In this document: piece after piece, positions 32,368 through 42,932 of the stretch
Layout: the number at the start of each line of letters is the position of its first letter
How positions within the stretch are numbered: position 1 is the stretch's first letter
Origin: Bacteroidetes bacterium MedPE-SWsnd-G2
Lineage (GTDB): Bacteria > Bacteroidota > Bacteroidia > Flavobacteriales > Flavobacteriaceae
DNA: 64,000 nucleotides
Direction: 5' to 3'
NCBI GenBank assembly: GCA_001874335.1
Contig: MPDE01000003.1
Coordinates: 1 to 64,000, forward strand
Position numbers and translations under genes: made by a program
Notes under the pieces: generated by a model
Databases searched by the model: none
Told to the model about the DNA's origin: nothing
What the model saw: only the letters and a program-made list of their open reading frames with translations

Positions 32368-34740
32368 ATGCTAAAAAGAACTATTACTCTGCTTTTAATT
32401 TTGGTTTCCATAGGGATGGGAGCTCAAGATTTTTCTACATTGTGGAAAGGACATTTCTCTTATTTAGAAATTAAGGATATCGCTCAAAGCGAAAATAAAA
32501 TTTATGCAGCTTCTGAGAACGCCGTTTTTTCATACGATTTGTTTTCAAACGAGTTGGAAACCATAACTACTGTTGAAGGTCTTTCGGGAGAAACGATAAG
32601 CACAATCACTTACAGCCAAGATTATAATTTATTGGTGATTGGATATGAAAATGGACTGATAGAAATTGCTTCTGGAGAAGATAACGATATTCTATCTGTA
32701 GTTGACATCCTTGAAAAAGAAACTATTTCACCTTCCCTAAAACAAATAAATCACTTTAATGAGCATGAAGGCTTATTATATATTTCAACCGATTATGGTA
32801 TTTCGGTTTATAACCTTGAAGCGCTAGAGTTTGGAGATAGTTATTTTATTGGTAATGGTGGCGCTCAGATAGAAGTGAGGCAGTCTACTGTATTTGATGG
32901 CTATATCTATGCAGCCTGTAAATCAGGTAGCGGTATGCGCCGTGCAGAGTTAGATAATGCAAACCTTATTGATTTTAATGAATGGCAACAAATTACAGGT
33001 GGAAATTTTGAAGCGGTACAAGCCGTAGAAGATAAGTTGTATGCTGTAAGGTCTAATAAAATTATTTATGAGGTTATTAATACAACCTTTAATCAACTGT
33101 TTACCTATGAGAGTATACCCTTAGATGTGAGAGAAGCGAATTCTAATTTAATGGTGACAACAAAGGATGATGCTTATGTGTATGATGCTAATTTTGTGTT
33201 GCAAAATAGCATTGCTTTAACGGTAGAATTAGATACACAGTTCACTTGTGCAGCGCTTTCAGGTGGTCATATTTATTTGGGATCTGAAGACTTAGGTGTG
33301 CTAAAAACAGATGTTACTTCAGGTGTCGAGTTTTTTGAAATAAAACCTGAAGGGCCTTACTCCAATAATGCTTTTAAAATTAATGCTGAAACTGGTGAAG
33401 TTTGGATTAGTTATGGGGAGTATGATGATCAATACAATCCTTATCCTTTAAATTCAGAAGGGATAAGCCATTTAGTTGAAGAAGAGTGGACTAATATTCC
33501 ATTTGATAGTTTATTGGGAGCAAGAGAATTAAATACAATATCTCCAAACCCATTTAATCCTTCACAGGTCTTTATCAGTTCTTTTGTTGACGGTATTTTG
33601 GAAATCAATGGGAATACAGCAACCACTTTGTTTGACCATACCAATTCAGGTTTGGAGTCTTTGGTTTTGCCTAATAACCCAAGTTTTATAAATATTCGTG
33701 TTAGTGGGGCAGACTTCGATAGAAATGGAGTTTTATGGAGCGTAACCACCTTGGTGCAAAGACCTCTTAAATCTTATGATCCTAGCACAGGGTCTTGGCA
33801 AGATTATAATTTTGAAGCCTTAATAGGAGATCCCTTAGCAGACGAAATTGGTTATAACGACGTTGTTGTTGGTGCTAATGGGACCAAATGGATAGCTGGA
33901 TTTTATAAAGGGGTGATTGGTTTTAATGAAGATGGAAATAATTTGAAAAATATTTTCACTGCTGAACAAGGTTTTCCTTCTCCAGACATTAGGGCATTGG
34001 CAATGGATAATAGAAACCAATTATGGATTGGTACACGAAAAGGATTAAGAGTGTTATTCAATACCTCCAATTTTTTTCAGTCTACAGACATTGCTGTTAG
34101 CGAAATTGTAATATTAGAAGAAGGTTTACCAAAGGAATTATTAGAAAGTCAATTTATCTCAGATATTAAAGTTGATGGCTCTAACAACAAGTGGGTTGGC
34201 ACATTATCTTCTGGTGTTTTTTATTTTTCACCTGATGGTCAACGTACCATTTATCACTTTACTAAAGACAATTCGCCATTGCCTTCAAATACAATTAATG
34301 ACATTTCGGTAGATGGGAAATCTGGTCGTGTTTATATTGCAACCTCAAAAGGTTTAGTTTCTTTTCTATCAGGTGGTTCTGAAACTTCAGATGCGCTTGA
34401 AGATGCTTATGTTTATCCAAATCCCGTTAGGCCAGAATACAATATTCTTGGTTTTGACGATCTTAATAATATTACTAACGGTGTAAAGGTAAAAGGGCTA
34501 ACAGATAATGTAAATATTAAGATTACTGATATAGAAGGTAATTTAGTAGCAGAGGCGCAGTCTAATATTACGTTAAGGTCTTCGGTTGCTAATTACAATT
34601 TTGCAATAGATGGTGGTACGGCCATTTGGAACGGTAAAAATTTAGCGAACAATGTCGTTGCTTCAGGAGTTTATCTGATATTAATTTCTGATTTAGATTC
34701 ATTTGAAACTAAAGTATTAAAACTTCTTATTATAAGATAA
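32368..34740 (+). CDS. porZ: PorZ-like beta-propeller protein (T9SS component)
   Basis: About 790 residues after choosing the ATG at 32368 (MLKRTITLLLILVSIGMGAQD, a signal peptide); an upstream in-frame TTG adds a non-signal tail. Two beta-propellers are suggested by repeats such as IAQSENKIYAASENAVFSYD near the start and GTKWIAGFYKGVIGFNEDG and NNKWVGTLSSGVFYFSPDG later. A C-terminal all-beta domain (ENLYVYPNPVRPEY-like DAYVYPNPVRPEY, near residue 680) resembles sorting-type domains. PorZ is a surface component of T9SS that acts in A-LPS attachment of cargo in Porphyromonas. It is first of porZ-recO-TonB receptor, an arrangement I regard as typical. Confidence 0.85.
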   Translation: MLKRTITLLLILVSIGMGAQDFSTLWKGHFSYLEIKDIAQSENKIYAASENAVFSYDLFSNELETITTVEGLSGETISTITYSQDYNLLVIGYENGLIEIASGEDNDILSVVDILEKETISPSLKQINHFNEHEGLLYISTDYGISVYNLEALEFGDSYFIGNGGAQIEVRQSTVFDGYIYAACKSGSGMRRAELDNANLIDFNEWQQITGGNFEAVQAVEDKLYAVRSNKIIYEVINTTFNQLFTYESIPLDVREANSNLMVTTKDDAYVYDANFVLQNSIALTVELDTQFTCAALSGGHIYLGSEDLGVLKTDVTSGVEFFEIKPEGPYSNNAFKINAETGEVWISYGEYDDQYNPYPLNSEGISHLVEEEWTNIPFDSLLGARELNTISPNPFNPSQVFISSFVDGILEINGNTATTLFDHTNSGLESLVLPNNPSFINIRVSGADFDRNGVLWSVTTLVQRPLKSYDPSTGSWQDYNFEALIGDPLADEIGYNDVVVGANGTKWIAGFYKGVIGFNEDGNNLKNIFTAEQGFPSPDIRALAMDNRNQLWIGTRKGLRVLFNTSNFFQSTDIAVSEIVILEEGLPKELLESQFISDIKVDGSNNKWVGTLSSGVFYFSPDGQRTIYHFTKDNSPLPSNTINDISVDGKSGRVYIATSKGLVSFLSGGSETSDALEDAYVYPNPVRPEYNILGFDDLNNITNGVKVKGLTDNVNIKITDIEGNLVAEAQSNITLRSSVANYNFAIDGGTAIWNGKNLANNVVASGVYLILISDLDSFETKVLKLLIIR

Positions 34741-34753
34741 CTATCTTACAGCT

Positions 34754-35473
34754 ATGCTTGTAAAATCAAATGCCATAGTGCTTTCAAAAATAAAGTATGG
34801 TGATTCCGATATTATTGTAAAATGTTATACCAAGCATAGAGGCGTTGGCAACTATATAGTGAGAGGTGCTTTAAAAAGTAAAAAAGGATCAGGTAAAATA
34901 GCATACTTTCAGCCTTTAACACAATTGGTTATTGAGGAAAATTTTAAACCTAAACATAGTTTACAGTCGTTTAAAAATGTTAGGATTGATTACCTGTATA
35001 AAACACTTCACTCAGACGTCTATAAGAGTTCTATTGTAATGTTTTTGTCTGAGGTGCTCTCTGCATCCCTATTTGAAGAGGAGGAGAATGAGCCTTTATA
35101 TAATTACTTAGAATCGGCATTACAATGGTTGGATTTGCAGTCTGATTATTCTAATTTTCATTTGCTTTTTTTAATTAATTTAACCCGTTTGTTAGGTTTT
35201 TATCCGGAGGTGAAACACGTTGATTTTCCGTTTTTTAACCTCGAAAGCGGGCAGTTTGAATTAAAGAAAACAAGTAATTATAGTGTTTCAGGAGAAAAAT
35301 TGAATGTACTAAAGTTGTTTTTAGGTACAAATTTTGATGCCATTACCTCAATTAAACTGAATGGAAATCAAAGACAGCAAATTTTGACAATGATATTGCA
35401 ATATTTTGAGTTACATTTAGATGATTTTAAAAAACCCAAATCACTCCAAATATTTAACCAAGTATTTAGTTAA
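34754..35473 (+). CDS. recO: DNA repair protein RecO
   Basis: A 239-residue RecO, which loads RecA on SSB-coated DNA with RecR. The N-terminal OB-fold (MLVKSNAIVLSKIKYGDSDI, then KCYTKHRGVGNYIVRGALKS) is followed by a helical C-terminal half (FHLLFLINLTRLLGFYPEV). No zinc-binding cysteines are visible, as in many Bacteroidota RecO. It is 13 nt after porZ and 3 nt before the TonB receptor gene. Confidence 0.95.
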   Translation: MLVKSNAIVLSKIKYGDSDIIVKCYTKHRGVGNYIVRGALKSKKGSGKIAYFQPLTQLVIEENFKPKHSLQSFKNVRIDYLYKTLHSDVYKSSIVMFLSEVLSASLFEEEENEPLYNYLESALQWLDLQSDYSNFHLLFLINLTRLLGFYPEVKHVDFPFFNLESGQFELKKTSNYSVSGEKLNVLKLFLGTNFDAITSIKLNGNQRQQILTMILQYFELHLDDFKKPKSLQIFNQVFS

Positions 35474-35476
35474 TTT

Positions 35477-37894
35477 ATGATCTCAAAACTTCTTTTTTGT
35501 ATAAGTTTTTTATGTGTTTCTCTGAGCACATTTGGGCAAGACGTTCTAGTTGTAGATCAAGACACAAACGAGCCTATTCCTGGGGTTTCAATTTACAGTT
35601 TGAGTAAGAATAAGGCCGTTTTAACCGATATTAATGGTGTGGCTTCATTAACTGTTTTTGAGAGTGACGAATCCTTGTACTTTCAAAATCTATTGTACGA
35701 AAACCTGGTTCTAAAAAAATCTGAAGTTGTAAGCCAAGGACTCAAAATAGTTTTGAAACCTAATGTTGAAGGTTTAAATGAAGTGGTGGTTTCTGCTTCA
35801 AAATTTGAACAGAGTAAACGTGATATTCCTCAGAAAATAATTAGTATTGACGCCAATAAAGTTGCTTTGAGCAATCCTCAAACAAGTGCTGATTTGTTAG
35901 AGAGTACTGGAAACATCTATGTTCAAAAAAGTCAATTAGGTGGTGGTAGCCCTATGATTAGAGGGTTTTCTACAAATAGACTTTTAATAACCGTAGATGG
36001 GGTGAGAATGAATAATGCCATTTTTAGAGGAGGAAACCTTCAAAATGTAATTTCAATCGATCCGTTTGCAGTTCAAAATACAGAAATAACATTGGGTGCA
36101 GGTTCTGTTGTTTATGGGTCTGATGCAATTGGTGGAGTAATGAGTTTTTACACCAAGACTCCAGATCCCTCGTATAAAGATGAGTCGTATTTAACAGGTA
36201 ATGCCGTGCTGAGATATGCTTCAGCAAATTCGGAAAATTCGGGACATTTAGACTTTAATATTGGATTGAAAAAATGGGCGTTTTTAACGAGTGTTAGCTA
36301 TACCAATTTTGATGATTTGAGAATGGGTAGTCATGGTCCATCCGAATATCTTAGACCAGAATATGTCATTACCAATAATGGAGTTGATGAGGTGGTTGAA
36401 AATCCTAATCCGGAGGTTCAAGTACCAACAGGGTATGATCAAATCAACTTGATGCAGAAGGTGCGATATGAACCTAAAGATAATTTGTATTATGACTTGG
36501 GGATTTATTATTCGGCGACTTCTGACTTCGCAAGATATGATAGATTAATAAGATATAGAGATGGAAATTTAAGGTCAGCCGAATGGAATTATGGTCCGCA
36601 AAAATGGTTTATGACTAATTTTCAACTTACCAAAAAAAGTAGTCGATCAAATCTTTACGATAAAATTCAAACCACTTTAGCCTATCAAAATTTTCAAGAA
36701 AGTAGAATAGATCGAAACTTTCAATCAGTATGGCGCTCCACAAAAGAAGAACAAGTTGATGCGTTTTCATTTAACTTGGATATTGAAAAACGATTGACTT
36801 CTAAAACCGAGTTTTTCTATGGCTTTGAATATATATTTAATTCCGTTGGGTCAACGGCAAAAGAAGATAATATTGATACTGGTGAAACATTTGCGTCTTT
36901 AACGAGGTACCCAGATGGCTCCGACTGGCAATCTATAGCAGCATATACGAGTTTAAAATTTAAGCCTTCTCCGAAGTTTATTTTGCAATCTGGGTTGAGG
37001 TATAATCATGTCATGTCTCATTCAGATTTCACTGAAAATAATGAATTCATGGATTTGCCTTTTAATGAAGCCGATATTAATACAGGAGCCTTGACAGGTA
37101 CAGCTGGAGTAAGCTGGATGCCAAATAAAATTTTGTCATGGAAGTTAAATTTTTCCACAGCTTTTAGAGCACCAAATATTGATGATGTAGGGAAGGTGTT
37201 TGATTCTGAACCTGGTTCGGTTGTTGTACCAAATCCAAATTTAAAATCAGAATATGCTTATGGCGGAGAATTGGGATTAGGACTAAATTTTAATGATTTT
37301 ATTGTGTTCGATTTGTCTACATACTACACCTTTTTAGATAATGCTTTGGTGAGAAGAGACTATCAATTAAATGGAGAACCATCGGTTATCTACGATGGTG
37401 AAGTTAGTAATGTTCAGGCTATTCAAAATGCATCCAAAGCTTGGATTTATGGCTTTGAAGCAGGAATGATGATAAACTTTTCTAAAGCATTTAAATTCAC
37501 TTCTCAATATAATATTATTGGTGGAAAAGAGGATGATGAAGGCGTGGAGATCCCCGTTAGGCATATTGCCCCAGCATTTGGAAATTCACATTTAATATGG
37601 GATAAAAAGAAGTTGCTAATAGATGGTTTTGTAAACTACAATGCCGAGTTGCCTTATTCTAAGTTAGCCCCTTCTGAGATTAGCAAGGATTATATTTATG
37701 CCAAGGATAAAAACGGAAATCCCTATTCGCCTTCATGGTACACTGTAAACCTTAGAGGGCAGTACAAAATAAATAAACAATTTGTTGTAAATGCAACATT
37801 AGAAAACATCACCGATCAGCGTTACAAAACCTATTCTTCTGGTATTGCTGCTGCAGGGAGGAATTTAATTTTGTCTTTAAAGTACACTTATTAA
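35477..37894 (+). CDS. TonB-dependent receptor, heme/hemoglobin-receptor-like
   Basis: An 805-residue outer-membrane receptor with a signal peptide (MISKLLFCISFLCVSLSTFGQ), then a CarboxypepD-type domain (residues about 22-100, DQDTNEPIPGVSIYSLSKNK), a plug (SKFEQSKRDIPQKIISID; GSPMIRGFSTNRLLITVDGV near 158) and a barrel ending in an aromatic strand (LILSLKYTY). The plug line MIRGFSTNR...VDGVRMNNAIFRGGN is of the kind found in heme and hemoglobin receptors; the substrate is inferred only. It is last of porZ-recO-receptor and abuts the converging giant T9SS gene. Confidence 0.88.
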   Translation: MISKLLFCISFLCVSLSTFGQDVLVVDQDTNEPIPGVSIYSLSKNKAVLTDINGVASLTVFESDESLYFQNLLYENLVLKKSEVVSQGLKIVLKPNVEGLNEVVVSASKFEQSKRDIPQKIISIDANKVALSNPQTSADLLESTGNIYVQKSQLGGGSPMIRGFSTNRLLITVDGVRMNNAIFRGGNLQNVISIDPFAVQNTEITLGAGSVVYGSDAIGGVMSFYTKTPDPSYKDESYLTGNAVLRYASANSENSGHLDFNIGLKKWAFLTSVSYTNFDDLRMGSHGPSEYLRPEYVITNNGVDEVVENPNPEVQVPTGYDQINLMQKVRYEPKDNLYYDLGIYYSATSDFARYDRLIRYRDGNLRSAEWNYGPQKWFMTNFQLTKKSSRSNLYDKIQTTLAYQNFQESRIDRNFQSVWRSTKEEQVDAFSFNLDIEKRLTSKTEFFYGFEYIFNSVGSTAKEDNIDTGETFASLTRYPDGSDWQSIAAYTSLKFKPSPKFILQSGLRYNHVMSHSDFTENNEFMDLPFNEADINTGALTGTAGVSWMPNKILSWKLNFSTAFRAPNIDDVGKVFDSEPGSVVVPNPNLKSEYAYGGELGLGLNFNDFIVFDLSTYYTFLDNALVRRDYQLNGEPSVIYDGEVSNVQAIQNASKAWIYGFEAGMMINFSKAFKFTSQYNIIGGKEDDEGVEIPVRHIAPAFGNSHLIWDKKKLLIDGFVNYNAELPYSKLAPSEISKDYIYAKDKNGNPYSPSWYTVNLRGQYKINKQFVVNATLENITDQRYKTYSSGIAAAGRNLILSLKYTY

Positions 37895-40800
37895 CTATAG
37901 TCTTTTTACAATCTTTTTTATCACCACTGCACCGTTTTCTAATTGAATTTTAGAAATTATAGCAGAATGTGTTAAACCTCTTAAATACAAAGAAACCTCT
38001 GAAGAATTTGCCTTTAATGTTGCCAATTGACGTCCTAAAACATCATATACTACTATTCCAGTAATTGCATTAGATTCATGAGATTTATAGGCAAGTGTTT
38101 GCTGATCTTGATCAATGATTTCAATGGCATTAGTTGATAATGTTTGGTCTCCCAACGCTAAGGTTTGTGATTCTGTAAATACCAGTTCAAATCTCGAATC
38201 ATGACTTCCTTCATCTAATGTAAACGCATAATCAGATTCTGAAAGGTTGTGGTAAGAATCAAATAAATTATCCTTTAGGTAAACCGTGTTGTCATTCATG
38301 AATTCACCTTGAATTTGATCTATCGATAACGTATAGATTGCTGCGTTTTCAATGTTTGTAGAAATCCCAATCGGTATTTCCTCTTCTAAGTTTAAAGCCG
38401 TTGGATTTTTACCTTGGATTGCAAACTTCTTTTCAGGGTTATTGTCAACTATAGAATATAAAATAGCAGCCGCATTGGTTGATAATTTTCTTGGTGCATC
38501 ATATGATAATGCATCAACACCATTTGTAGCGCCATCTACATATGCTATTAAAATCTGATTGAAGACTCCAGTATCTGTTGTTAGATTTACCCATAATTTA
38601 TTTGGCATATCATCTGGGTTGTCTGGAGTAGTTCTAAAGAATTGTGAATTACTGGTATTATCCCCGCGTCTCATGGCGTTGTTAAAAACAACGTTGCCAT
38701 TAGCAATTGCATTTACAAAAAAGCCTTGTCCCGATGGCACAAAATCGTTAGGAGTATTCCCATCCGAACTTGCGGTAGCTCCACTTCCTTGTGTTATGAT
38801 AGCATAATCAGTTGGACTATAATTTAATCCTTCATCCCCCTGAGAAGTGGGAGATGCAGCGGTATTGTGAGACCATAGATAAATCACTCCATCAATTACA
38901 CCAGCATTGGTCGTGAAAAAATCATCAGTGCTAATAGCTGAAGGATAAGGGTTGCCTAATAAGTTTGCATCACTGTCACCATTGGCGCCATTGTAACTCA
39001 CAGGTGCGTTTATAACACCGGTATTAAATTCGCCAGTAAACACGTAGTTATATTGATTACCAGGGAAAAACCCGATATTAGAATGCGTTGCTGCGTATCC
39101 AAATCCTGGAGTTAGTACAGCATTAGATGCCGGTACGCTCCAGGCATCACTGTTATCATCATAGTCATCTTGACCAGGGATGAAAACACCTGTATTACCG
39201 ATTTCAGCCAAGACATCTAAATAATTAGCAGCGATAAACTCGTAAACATTAGTTGAGGTGAAAAATGCATTTCCTATTGTTAAGTCTTTTACTGGTGTAC
39301 TCCAATAGGTGTAATCCGTCCAATTTGCAAGAGGAGCAGTTTCTTTGTTTACAAGCGTATAATTTGTGTTGTTAGAAACAAAAACACCATTATCATCAAC
39401 CTGTTTTAAGGCACCATTATGCTCTACATATAATTGACCATAGACATATATGTTATGTTCTACTTCGACAAAGGTGTTGTCAGATATTGTAAGTCTTGAC
39501 GGAGTTCCAGCATTTACAAGATTAATAACAAGGTTGCAAGCAATGAAATCGGTTTGAGTTCCGGTATTATAACTTGCATTTAGGATTGCAGAAGTGTTAC
39601 TGTCAGGAGCGCCATCACTCCAAACTGTTCCGTCCCAAGTTGTTGTTTGAGTATTAGATTGTACCGTATTACTAGTTGTTGTACATAAACTATCTTCGGT
39701 AACATCACAGTAAAACTGAAATCCGTCAACATCGTAACCATAAATAGAAATGGTATTTGTGTTTTCTCCAGTGACAACACCAGGCGAAAAGGTTGCTACG
39801 TTTATTAATGTCCAAGTGGCAGAAACACCGTCATTATAATACCATTCGTATGATAATGTTCCAGAATTCCCAGGACTTGCATCTATGGAGAATGATGCAA
39901 GCTCACACGTATTTACATCTGTTGGTTGTGTATTTATAATGGGATTGGCTACTGTTAACGGTGTGAAACTTCCTAAATCAGAACAATCTTCAGCCAAATT
40001 TATGGTCCAATCTGCAGCACTATAAGTGGATGATGGCCCTGTTGAGGTGTTTAATCTTGACATACTATAACCCGTTTCAGCAGGCGTTTCAATAACTTCT
40101 ACATCTGCACCATCTTTGGTCAATATAATTTCGTCTGATGCGTTAATTCCTGAGCCAGATGAAGTAAGGTCCCAACTTCCAGGGGAGCAGGTGTCAGCAC
40201 TATCTCCTAAATTGATTAAAAATGTAGAGTTTGCAGCTACTGTACCTGTTAAATCTATTGTACGGTCTAAAGTACCACCAACGTCACCATAACGCTCTAT
40301 TTCGTAATCACTGCCAACCGCATCTAAATCGATTGGAGCGGCTGTAGGGTTGTATAATTCAACATACCAAACGTTGTTTGCATCACCATCATAGATTTCT
40401 GAAATAATTAAATCTGAAATATTACTACTCAGACAAGAACCGCCGCCTAAAACTGTAAAGTTAGACGCCGATTGAGCATTACATGCGCCCTCAAATAATT
40501 CAATCAGCCCCGTAGTTGCAGATGCTGGAATTTCTATAGTTAGATTATTAGCATCTATAAAATTAACTGTTGCTGAAACGCCGTTTACAGTTACTGTCGA
40601 GCTATTCGTGAACCCAGTTCCTGTAATAGAAACAATGGTTCCTATACTGCCTTCTTCTATACTTAAATTGGATATGGCAGTTGTACAAGCAGAAGCCTCG
40701 GTAATACAAATATTATCGAATTTAGCGAATTGAGAGGACGTGTTGTGTTTCCATAATGGTCCTACAAATGTCAAATTCTGATCTATAAACTCTGTGTTTA

Positions 40801-42367
40801 TTCCTGTTCCTATAGAAGAAGCAGCCGTAACAGAAGAAGGGTCTTGAAAAGTACCTCCATCATCTCTTACGAACAATTCCCAAGTATCTGTAGAAGAATC
40901 AAATGTAACTTTTATGCTAAAATGTTCTGTGTCAAAATCACTTGTGTTTGTAATTATTTCTGTTGAAACATCATCGACTCCATCATTGTAAGATATTAGT
41001 TTTACTGGGTCAGAGTTTCCGGAGTTTCCAAGTATAATAGCATATCCTGATCCTGATAAAAAATCCGAATCGGTTCCACCTAATATGAAGGCTGTACCAT
41101 ATAGGTTGCCGGTAAATCCAGATGGGTTAGGTCGGTTTGAATTCATGTTAAACTCCCAAGATAATATGCCAGTGGCATTTTCAAATTGAGTTGTATAAAT
41201 CCCATTCATATTTTGATATAAATATTGAACTCCTGCTACGCCATTTCCTGTTAATATTACTTCATTTGAAGTTATTTCAATATTTCCCCCAACTTCAACC
41301 CAGCCATTTCCGATAGTTGTATTATCAGCTCGGTCAAAATCATCTGAAAAATTACATCCTACTACTATATTGCTAACTGTACCCGATAAGGCTATATTTT
41401 GGTCTGTAGCCGTGTTACTGGTTGCAGTTAGGTTAGATGGGCCATAACTGTTAACTGCCAAGCTTTCTGCTAAGCGGATGTAGATGTTTGTGTCACTTAC
41501 TGTACCCGATGTCTCAGTCAAGGTTAATGAGTTTGTAAACCCAGAACCACTTGCAGTAGATATTTCAAAGTTTAATGGAGCGGTTAGAGTTATGTCATCA
41601 ACTAAAGAAGATCCCGAAACAACTATCATTTGCTCCGCAGATGGACCACTACCGAAAGTGTAGTCTAAGTTTGAAACGGTATTTGTAGAAACCGAAATGT
41701 ATGGGCCGGCTGGAACTCCCCAGATTTCAATATTATCTATGGCGATATCTTCATCACCATCAAGAAGGTTAAAAATAATCTGAATATCCAAATCCACCCC
41801 AGAACCAGTAATGTTTGCAGTAAATTGTTCAAAACTGTCTGTTATTTCTGTGCCATCTCCATCTCCATCAAAATTAGTGTCAATGTATGGGGCGGTATTG
41901 AAAGTTGCACCGTCATTTTCAAGAGCTAATAAGTTATTGAAGGTTCCAGAATTATTAATATCATAAATAAAAGTAACATAATCTGAAGCATCCCAATCAT
42001 TATTTGTCCCATCGTCATCCTCAGCAAGATGAACTCTAAATTCCAAATTGGTAAACCCTGTTATATCAATATTTTCAAAATCCAAGTATAAGGGCGGCGC
42101 AGCTCCTTCACCATCAATATCTTGAGCCGCAAAATAATAGCTTCCTTGAATATTGGTAAGTTCTACGTTAGTTCCTAATGAAGAACCATCGGTCCTTGTG
42201 AAATAATCATAATTCGCGTCAGAGAATTCAGTTTCAGAAGTCGTGTAGCCTCCTGCTGTTTCAAATGTTAATTCTGCTATCTTTGTTTGCGAGTACCCAT
42301 GTAAACTAAAAGTTAGGATTACTAATAGTAGACATAGATATTTATTTGCGTTGACCTGGGTTTTCAT
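37895..42367 (-). CDS. Giant T9SS cargo surface protein with lamin-tail and IPT domains
   Basis: A 1490-residue exported protein. A signal peptide (KYLCLLLVILTFSLHGYSQ) precedes many beta-sandwich domains. An IPT/TIG-like domain (GSIGTIVSITGTGFTNSSTV) is near 570-635. A lamin-tail-like domain (NISDLIISEIYDGDANNVWY to the DRTIDLTGTVAANSTFLI strand) is near 645-725. Low-complexity Thr/Asp/Gly stretches resemble adhesins. The last 80 residues (GIVVYDVLGRQLATLKANSS, ending IKKIVKRL) look like a T9SS type A sorting domain. The role is probably adhesion or binding of surface substrates or divalent cations; there is no catalytic motif. It is monocistronic and divergent from recX. Confidence 0.85.
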   Translation of the reverse strand: MKTQVNANKYLCLLLVILTFSLHGYSQTKIAELTFETAGGYTTSETEFSDANYDYFTRTDGSSLGTNVELTNIQGSYYFAAQDIDGEGAAPPLYLDFENIDITGFTNLEFRVHLAEDDDGTNNDWDASDYVTFIYDINNSGTFNNLLALENDGATFNTAPYIDTNFDGDGDGTEITDSFEQFTANITGSGVDLDIQIIFNLLDGDEDIAIDNIEIWGVPAGPYISVSTNTVSNLDYTFGSGPSAEQMIVVSGSSLVDDITLTAPLNFEISTASGSGFTNSLTLTETSGTVSDTNIYIRLAESLAVNSYGPSNLTATSNTATDQNIALSGTVSNIVVGCNFSDDFDRADNTTIGNGWVEVGGNIEITSNEVILTGNGVAGVQYLYQNMNGIYTTQFENATGILSWEFNMNSNRPNPSGFTGNLYGTAFILGGTDSDFLSGSGYAIILGNSGNSDPVKLISYNDGVDDVSTEIITNTSDFDTEHFSIKVTFDSSTDTWELFVRDDGGTFQDPSSVTAASSIGTGINTEFIDQNLTFVGPLWKHNTSSQFAKFDNICITEASACTTAISNLSIEEGSIGTIVSITGTGFTNSSTVTVNGVSATVNFIDANNLTIEIPASATTGLIELFEGACNAQSASNFTVLGGGSCLSSNISDLIISEIYDGDANNVWYVELYNPTAAPIDLDAVGSDYEIERYGDVGGTLDRTIDLTGTVAANSTFLINLGDSADTCSPGSWDLTSSGSGINASDEIILTKDGADVEVIETPAETGYSMSRLNTSTGPSSTYSAADWTINLAEDCSDLGSFTPLTVANPIINTQPTDVNTCELASFSIDASPGNSGTLSYEWYYNDGVSATWTLINVATFSPGVVTGENTNTISIYGYDVDGFQFYCDVTEDSLCTTTSNTVQSNTQTTTWDGTVWSDGAPDSNTSAILNASYNTGTQTDFIACNLVINLVNAGTPSRLTISDNTFVEVEHNIYVYGQLYVEHNGALKQVDDNGVFVSNNTNYTLVNKETAPLANWTDYTYWSTPVKDLTIGNAFFTSTNVYEFIAANYLDVLAEIGNTGVFIPGQDDYDDNSDAWSVPASNAVLTPGFGYAATHSNIGFFPGNQYNYVFTGEFNTGVINAPVSYNGANGDSDANLLGNPYPSAISTDDFFTTNAGVIDGVIYLWSHNTAASPTSQGDEGLNYSPTDYAIITQGSGATASSDGNTPNDFVPSGQGFFVNAIANGNVVFNNAMRRGDNTSNSQFFRTTPDNPDDMPNKLWVNLTTDTGVFNQILIAYVDGATNGVDALSYDAPRKLSTNAAAILYSIVDNNPEKKFAIQGKNPTALNLEEEIPIGISTNIENAAIYTLSIDQIQGEFMNDNTVYLKDNLFDSYHNLSESDYAFTLDEGSHDSRFELVFTESQTLALGDQTLSTNAIEIIDQDQQTLAYKSHESNAITGIVVYDVLGRQLATLKANSSEVSLYLRGLTHSAIISKIQLENGAVVIKKIVKRL

Positions 42368-42431
42368 AGGACAATTAATTTTTTTAAGACACTAATTTTA
42401 AGCATTTTACATGATACAGTCTGTAAAATGA

Positions 42432-42923
42432 ATGTTATATTCGATGAATTACAATTCTTACAAGTCAAACACCATAGTGGAGGCTCAAAAAAAGTTGGAA
42501 AATTACTGTGCGTACCAAGAAAGGTGTCATAAGGAGGTGAAAAACAAGTTGGTACAACTCAATATGATTCCTGAGGCAATCGACCTTATAATTGTTCACT
42601 TAATTGAACACAATTATTTGAATGAAGAACGTTACGCCAGAACATTTGCAAGGGGTAAATTCAGAATAAAAAATTGGGGTAGACAACGCATAACATTAGA
42701 GTTAAAACGTAAAGGGATTAGTAAATATAATATTAATCAGGGACTTAGCGAAATTGAAGAAGAGGAGTATATTACTGCTTTTGATAGCTTAGCCCAAAGA
42801 AAATTGGAGTCTATTAAGGAAACTAACAAATTGAAACGTAAAAAGAAACTTGCAGATTATCTACTCTATAGGGGGTGGGAATCCCATTTGGTATACGAAA
42901 AAGTAAATAGCCTTGTTAATTAA
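42432..42923 (+). CDS. recX: Regulatory protein RecX
   Basis: A 163-residue RecX, which dampens RecA filaments. The family pattern of repeated helices is visible: ENYCAYQERCHKEVKNKLVQ, then EHNYLNEERYARTFARGKFR and KNWGRQRITLELKRKGISKY. The ATG at 42432 is used; 42444 is an alternative. It stands alone, not next to recA, and its end overlaps the cupin gene by 4 nt within a shared terminator hairpin. Confidence 0.9.
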   Translation: MLYSMNYNSYKSNTIVEAQKKLENYCAYQERCHKEVKNKLVQLNMIPEAIDLIIVHLIEHNYLNEERYARTFARGKFRIKNWGRQRITLELKRKGISKYNINQGLSEIEEEEYITAFDSLAQRKLESIKETNKLKRKKKLADYLLYRGWESHLVYEKVNSLVN

Positions 42924-42932
42924 AGGCTATTT
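42905..42932. terminator. Bidirectional hairpin holding two stop codons in its loop
   Basis: AAATAGCCTT (42905-42914) and AAGGCTATTT (42923-42932) form a perfect 10-bp stem. The loop region GTTAATTA carries both stop codons of the converging recX and cupin genes (42921-42923 and 42920-42922). T-rich tracts lie beyond on both strands. Confidence 0.8.
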
